A DNA stretch of 64,000 nt from Desulfomonile tiedjei DSM 6799 (lineage in GTDB: Bacteria; Desulfobacterota; Desulfomonilia; Desulfomonilales; Desulfomonilaceae). The notes beneath the pieces were generated by a model, which ran no database searches, had not been told where the DNA came from, and was given only the letters and a program-made list of their open reading frames with translations. Location: assembly GCF_000266945.1 (NCBI RefSeq), contig NC_018025.1, positions 5,150,001 through 5,214,000 of the forward strand, written 5' to 3'. This document shows positions 60,274 through 64,000 of the stretch, one piece after another. The translations under genes were made by a program, and so were the position numbers. The stretch's first letter is position 1. Each line of letters begins with the position of its first letter.

Positions 60274-60885
60274 GTACCAACCAGTCTTAGCTCCGCACTA
60301 TTCGGGAGGGTTCGTTCTTCTGTTTTGTCTCTCCTCTTCTGTCATAGTGACACCTCGTTTTATTTCCGCGAGATCGAACGATCTGTAAACATGGGGCGAG
60401 GAGCAGTTCAGCGTGAACTGGAAAATCTCGTCAACGCCGGATTAGTCGTGCGGCGCAAACAAGGAAATCACGTCTATTTTCAAGCTAATCCTAAATCAGC
60501 TATTTTCCCGGAGCTCAGATCTCTTATGGTCAAGACGGCCGGGATAGCCGATATTCTTCGACAAGCCTTAGCACCTTTATCAGAACGGATAACTTTCGCA
60601 TTCATCTATGGATCCTTTGCAAAAGGAACTGAAACTGCTGACAGCGACGTGGATGTGCTTTTCGTCGGGGAAGCGAAACTTTCTGAAATTGTTGATTTGC
60701 TGATGCCCGCCCAGCAAATTATGGGGCGGGAAGTGAACCCTTCCGTTTATCCTTTGAAGGAATTCTCCACAAAAATCGCTGGAGGCCATCATTTCTTAAC
60801 CTCGGTTGTTCGAGATCCGAAAATCTTTCTCATCGGAGACGAAAATGTCTTTAGAGGATTGGTTGAGAAACGGTTGGCTGGTTGA
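60265..60885 (+). CDS. Winged-helix / MNT nucleotidyltransferase protein
   Basis: About 206 residues. The N-terminal half is a winged helix (ALFGRVRSSVLSLLFCHSDTSFYFREIERSVNMGRGAVQRELENLVNAGLV). The second half has the minimal nucleotidyltransferase motif GSFAKGTETADSDVDVLFVGE (GS...SDxD). Such proteins usually pair with a HEPN gene in a toxin-antitoxin-type module. A stub of such a HEPN gene overlaps its 3' end. The start is uncertain; an ATG at 60250 and a farther one at 60187 are also in frame. Confidence 0.85.
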   Translation: MGTVPTSLSSALFGRVRSSVLSLLFCHSDTSFYFREIERSVNMGRGAVQRELENLVNAGLVVRRKQGNHVYFQANPKSAIFPELRSLMVKTAGIADILRQALAPLSERITFAFIYGSFAKGTETADSDVDVLFVGEAKLSEIVDLLMPAQQIMGREVNPSVYPLKEFSTKIAGGHHFLTSVVRDPKIFLIGDENVFRGLVEKRLAG

Positions 60886-60898
60886 ACATAAGACCAGC
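60845..60898 (+). pseudogene. Truncated HEPN-domain partner gene (5' stub)
   Basis: The ATG at 60845 overlaps the MNT gene. The first 18 codons give MSLEDWLRNGWLVEHKTS, which I recognise as the usual beginning of HEPN proteins paired with MNT genes (LEDWLRNGWLxxH). After about 60898 the frame continues into the antisense of the MaoC gene and stops at 60970, so the rest of the about 130-residue HEPN domain is missing. Confidence 0.6.
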
Positions 60899-60903
60899 GC
60901 ATC

Positions 60904-61383
60904 TCACGGAATCGACCTGCAGCCCAATAAATTCAGTGCCTTCATAGTCATTACGATCTCATCGTGCTGATTTCTCACTTCTATGAACGATCGGACAACA
61001 CCTCTGTCAGGCTTGGACCGTGAGCGGATAGTTTCCATGACCGTGACGCGAAGGAAAAGCTCATCGCCAGGCCGAACCGGCTTCAGCCAACGGAGTTCGT
61101 CTACTCCCGGTGAGCTGAGACTTGCTACCCGTGATAAATAATGCTCGACGAACAACCGCATCATGAGACTGGCTGTATGCCAGCCGCTGGCAATAATCCC
61201 CCCGAACACTGATTTTTCGGCTGCTTCTTCATCGGTGTGCAACGGTTGCGGGTCGAACCTGTTGGCGAACTCCAGAATTTCACGTTTTTCCACTGCAATG
61301 GAGCCGCATTCATAGGCAGCGCCGGGTACGTAATCTTCGAAATAACGGTCGTCTATCGATGTTGTGAAAGTGGTGACGTGCAT
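60904..61383 (-). CDS. MaoC-like hot-dog dehydratase
   Basis: About 159 residues: RYFEDYVPGAAYECGS, ILEFANRFDPQPLHTDEEAAEKSVFGGIIASGWHTASLMMRL (R-hydratase motif with D...H), and LRWLKPVRPGDELFLRVTV. The family hydrates or dehydrates acyl-CoA thioesters. The ATG at 61381-61383 has GAGG upstream. The last five or so residues (GCRSIP) are unusual and lie at the junction with the broken HEPN gene. Confidence 0.88.
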   Translation of the reverse strand: MHVTTFTTSIDDRYFEDYVPGAAYECGSIAVEKREILEFANRFDPQPLHTDEEAAEKSVFGGIIASGWHTASLMMRLFVEHYLSRVASLSSPGVDELRWLKPVRPGDELFLRVTVMETIRSRSKPDRGVVRSFIEVRNQHDEIVMTMKALNLLGCRSIP

Positions 61384-61710
61384 ACTGCCTCTACGGTTAA
61401 TCAATCCATGCGAATCACGGTTGCGCTGGCATCCATCGATGACTCTAGCATACAAGCCGTTCGATCAAGATTTAGTCCGACTGCTCGCAATGACCCGAGT
61501 CGGTGGATGAATTTCGAAAAACTTCAGACGCGAAACGTGTGGCAGACTGACCCCATCTTTTGGCATTCAAAAAGGGGAATGTTGGGAGGACGTTCTTGGT
61601 AGAGAATGTCCTTCCAAACGCTCTCCAAGAGACTTTTACCATTCGCCGGAATCCGAATTTCCTGCAAGGAAATTGGGTTTCGGCGAGTGCCAAAAGTTCT
61701 TGAGGAGGGG

Positions 61711-61748
61711 TTCGGGGAGGAACTTCTTACAAGAAGTTCCTCCCCGAA
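61711..61748. terminator. Perfect 18-bp inverted repeat
   Basis: TTCGGGGAGGAACTTCTT, then AC, then its exact complement. The core CTTCTTACAAGAAG equals that of the palindrome at 13145-13174. It lies 26 bases downstream of the fused beta-oxidation gene (minus strand). Confidence 0.65.
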
Positions 61749-61773
61749 ATTTCTTGTCTGATTGCTGAATTCC

Positions 61774-63798
61774 CTATCTGTGCACGAACGGGGCTTTGGA
61801 CCGTGCTCCTTTTTCAACAAAATTCTGCAATCCGATGCGGTTGTCTTCAGTCTTCCAGCACTCGCCGAAACGCTTGGCTTCGTTCTTGAGCCCATCTTCC
61901 AGGGTCATGCTGCCGCCTTCGAGAATTGCCTGGACTGCCAGTTTGTCTATGGCGCGGGATAGATGGCCGATATCCACATCCGGCAGTTTATCTGGGACAT
62001 TCGATAGAGGTCCCATTTCCATCATCTTCACTTTTGTCTTGCCTTCGCCCAGTTCTCGAGCCAGTTCGATTGCGCGGACAAGCACGTCGCCTTCAACAAG
62101 CTCAGTTACAAGGCCGTATTCCAGAGCCTGCTCGGAAGAGATGGGACCTGCTGTCCTTATCATCTCCGCAGCCTTTTCAAACCCTATGAGCCTCGGCAAT
62201 CGCTGCGTACCACCCATTCCGGGAATGAGACCCAGGTTCACTTCAGGTTGGCCTGCGAACATTCTCAAGCCTTTGGGAGCGATTCGTGCCGTGCAACACA
62301 TGGCTATTTCGCATCCGCCTCCCAGGCCTAGACCGTTCATCGCTGCTACGACCGGTTTTCCAATCTTCTCCAGGTTGGCTGACGAAATTTGACCTTTGCG
62401 GGCGAAAGCTTCTCCCTGTGCCGGGTCGGTGAGTCCCGCCATTTCTTTGATATCTGCTCCCGCGACAAATGCTTTGTTTCCGAAACCCGTCAGCACGGCA
62501 GCTTTTATTTCCGGGTCATTCTTGATGATCTCGCAGTACGCATCCAATTCCTTGAAGACTTTACTATTCAAAGCGTTCAGAGCTTTCGGTCTGCGAATAG
62601 TGATGAGTCCGACGTTTCCTTTTTTCTCGAAAAGGACGTCCAGCACTTCCCATGGTTTTCCGGAAGCAGCCTGTTCCTTCAATGTTTTCGACACAGGCAT
62701 GTCGGGGTACTTTTTCGCAAAATCCTCCACAAGCTGCAGCGCTTTATCTATACCAAGGGAATTCATGAATGTGAACGGAGGCTTCATATCGAGCGCAACA
62801 CTGATGAGAAGATCGAAATCGCTGGTGGTGATGATTCCCGCGTCCAGCATGTCGCATACGATAGCGAAGTATGCGCCTTCCAGTTCTTCAGCGATTGCTT
62901 TTTCCTTCTCTGGAGCGATGTCGATTTTTTCCCCTCTGCCAGGCACTTCCCAGTTACCTTTGGATGCTACAATCTGTTTAAGGCTTTCCGGAACCCTGAA
63001 CCAGGGATTGAGTCTTTCGTGCATGTCTCCGAGACCGTGAGCGGTAATCGGATTGCCGCCGGTCAGATTGTGCGCGGTGAAGGGGCCTACGGTCAGGCCG
63101 AGACATTTCGAAGCGACGGCATCCACCTCTTTCGTGGAACCCAACCCTGCATCCACACACTGAACGCACGCGAGAAGCAGCCCTTCGAACACGGGGTCCA
63201 CGGCATAGCCGTATCTCGAACCAACGTGGATAGGGAATTTGCCGATTGCCTCGTAGAAACGCATCATAAGCTCGGTAATCTCTGGGTCCGTATCCTTTCC
63301 GGGAATGATCTCCAGGGCTGGATTTCTTTCAGCCGGGAAGAAATAATGGGTACACAAGGAGCGGCCTTTGTGCTTCAATTCTTCGAATATGCGTTCCGGT
63401 TCCAGATGTGAGGAATTGCTGGTGAGAATGGCATCTGCGCTGACCAGTTCTTCAATCTGATGGAAAATTCGGCGTTTCAAGGGCAAGTCTTCAGTTGCCG
63501 CTTCCACGACAAGGTCTGCTCCTTTGAGCTGACCGTAATCGGAAGTAAACACCACGTGGCTTTTCATGCCATCGACTTCCTTGGGCTTGAAAGCGCCGGT
63601 CTCAGCACCCTTGTCGATCTTCTTGAACAGCTTCGCCTTGCCTTTTTCCAAGGCTTGCTCTGCCACATCCACCACAATGACCTGGACATCATAGGCGTGT
63701 AGAACCTTAACAAAATGAAGAGCTATATCCGGGCCGATTTGGCCGGAGCCGATTACGCCCACTTTGCTGATCGTTCGTCCGCGGAACGAAAAAGCCAT
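61774..63798 (-). CDS. Fused 3-hydroxyacyl-CoA dehydrogenase / enoyl-CoA hydratase
   Basis: A 674-residue protein with dehydrogenase first and hydratase second, the reverse of classical FadB. The dehydrogenase has the NAD site VGVIGSGQIGPDIALHF, DLVVEAATEDLPLKRRIF, TSNSSHLEPERI and catalytic H in CTHYFFPA. The hydratase (about 395 on) has RRPKALNALNSKVF, KAFVAGADIKEMAGL, GLGLGGGCEIAMCC and PEVNLGLIPGMGGTQRLPRLIG with both catalytic glutamates. It performs two successive beta-oxidation steps on crotonyl-like or aromatic-derived acyl-CoA. It is probably an operon by itself or the end of one reading in from the right edge. Confidence 0.93.
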   Translation of the reverse strand: MAFSFRGRTISKVGVIGSGQIGPDIALHFVKVLHAYDVQVIVVDVAEQALEKGKAKLFKKIDKGAETGAFKPKEVDGMKSHVVFTSDYGQLKGADLVVEAATEDLPLKRRIFHQIEELVSADAILTSNSSHLEPERIFEELKHKGRSLCTHYFFPAERNPALEIIPGKDTDPEITELMMRFYEAIGKFPIHVGSRYGYAVDPVFEGLLLACVQCVDAGLGSTKEVDAVASKCLGLTVGPFTAHNLTGGNPITAHGLGDMHERLNPWFRVPESLKQIVASKGNWEVPGRGEKIDIAPEKEKAIAEELEGAYFAIVCDMLDAGIITTSDFDLLISVALDMKPPFTFMNSLGIDKALQLVEDFAKKYPDMPVSKTLKEQAASGKPWEVLDVLFEKKGNVGLITIRRPKALNALNSKVFKELDAYCEIIKNDPEIKAAVLTGFGNKAFVAGADIKEMAGLTDPAQGEAFARKGQISSANLEKIGKPVVAAMNGLGLGGGCEIAMCCTARIAPKGLRMFAGQPEVNLGLIPGMGGTQRLPRLIGFEKAAEMIRTAGPISSEQALEYGLVTELVEGDVLVRAIELARELGEGKTKVKMMEMGPLSNVPDKLPDVDIGHLSRAIDKLAVQAILEGGSMTLEDGLKNEAKRFGECWKTEDNRIGLQNFVEKGARSKAPFVHR

Positions 63799-64000
63799 GT
63801 TCCATCCTCCTTGGGGGGAATAATTCAGTGAATGAAAGACACACGTAGATCAGTCTACTGATCTACCTTATTCACGAAATGTTGTAAATCGAAAAGAATT
63901 GTTTATCTCAGTTCAGCAGAGTGAACTTGCTCAAAATGGGTTCACCTCCTTGGACTGTCGAACTTCAGTCTTCAAGTGTAACCCTTCAAGCCTGGTGGCT
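63799..64000. other. Upstream region of the fused beta-oxidation gene
   Basis: On the minus strand a perfect AGGAGGTGA lies at about 63944-63952 and is followed about eight bases later by an eight-codon frame with a TTG start. GTGAAC and GTTCAC around it can form a hairpin that hides the site. This may be a leader peptide or the remains of a gene; nothing longer is visible before the edge. Confidence 0.3.

Noticed and set aside
60060-60290. 76-codon frame before the winged-helix gene
   Set aside because: No ribosome site, no recognisable domain, and it overlaps the likely regulatory palindrome.
62389-63411. 340-codon plus-strand frame opposite the beta-oxidation gene
   Set aside because: Antisense shadow of a strongly conserved enzyme; Phe/His/Arg-rich without motifs.

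Overview
The window looks like a chromosomal stretch from a strictly anaerobic, sulfate-reducing or syntrophic member of the Desulfobacterota (former Deltaproteobacteria). A Desulfomonile-like organism is my best guess. I base this on the density of two-component genes, stand-alone receiver proteins, DUF3786, NosL and DUF2318 proteins, a fused transaldolase/glucose-6-phosphate isomerase and a fused hydroxyacyl-CoA dehydrogenase/enoyl-CoA hydratase. The assignment comes from family knowledge; no 16S or other marker gene is present.

Layout. 0-6.3 kb, minus strand: a TauE/SafE exporter cut by the window edge, then a signalling cluster with one complete membrane histidine kinase, three single-domain receivers, a kinase-like protein that keeps the phospho-acceptor histidine but has lost recognisable ATP-binding boxes, and a protein derived from an IS630-type transposase whose acidic catalytic residues are all replaced. 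This last protein shares an alanine-rich tail motif with one receiver. 6.3-13.2 kb: a Spy-like periplasmic protein, the SRP RNA next to dnaX, a small protein, and a cytochrome-b5-like/DUF2231 protein, UbiA-family and methyltransferase cluster. 13.2-28.7 kb: housekeeping and central metabolism (tal-pgi, uppP, FKBP isomerase, glmM-like, inositol-phosphate synthase), several small secreted proteins, a TIGR00027-type methyltransferase and a PilZ-PAS hybrid kinase. 29.1-30.8 kb: a membrane class III nucleotide cyclase.

30.8-44.1 kb is a metal-handling island, almost entirely on the minus strand: two NosL-like proteins, CusA- and CusB-like efflux proteins, three Cys-rich or heavy-metal-binding secreted or anchored proteins, a MacB-type ABC ATPase and permease, and a DUF2318 protein. 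It is split by one IS110 element that carries a candidate bridge RNA in front of its transposase gene. 44-56 kb holds DUF3786, LysE, ankyrin, initiator tRNA-Met, larE-larC-MoaD-like, a metallo-beta-lactamase-fold protein, tilS, rhodanese and hemerythrin genes. 57-64 kb holds an epimerase, a GNAT acetyltransferase, a winged-helix/nucleotidyltransferase gene whose HEPN partner is cut to a stub, a MaoC hydratase and the fused beta-oxidation protein.

The spaces between genes are full of short, non-coding, MITE-like elements. One family of about 135 bp occurs six times, another of about 180 bp occurs four to five times, and one locus shows three elements nested inside each other. The most unusual gene is the catalytically dead transposase derivative inside the receiver cluster. 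It is a plausible candidate for the missing DNA-binding output of a pathway whose other members have none.
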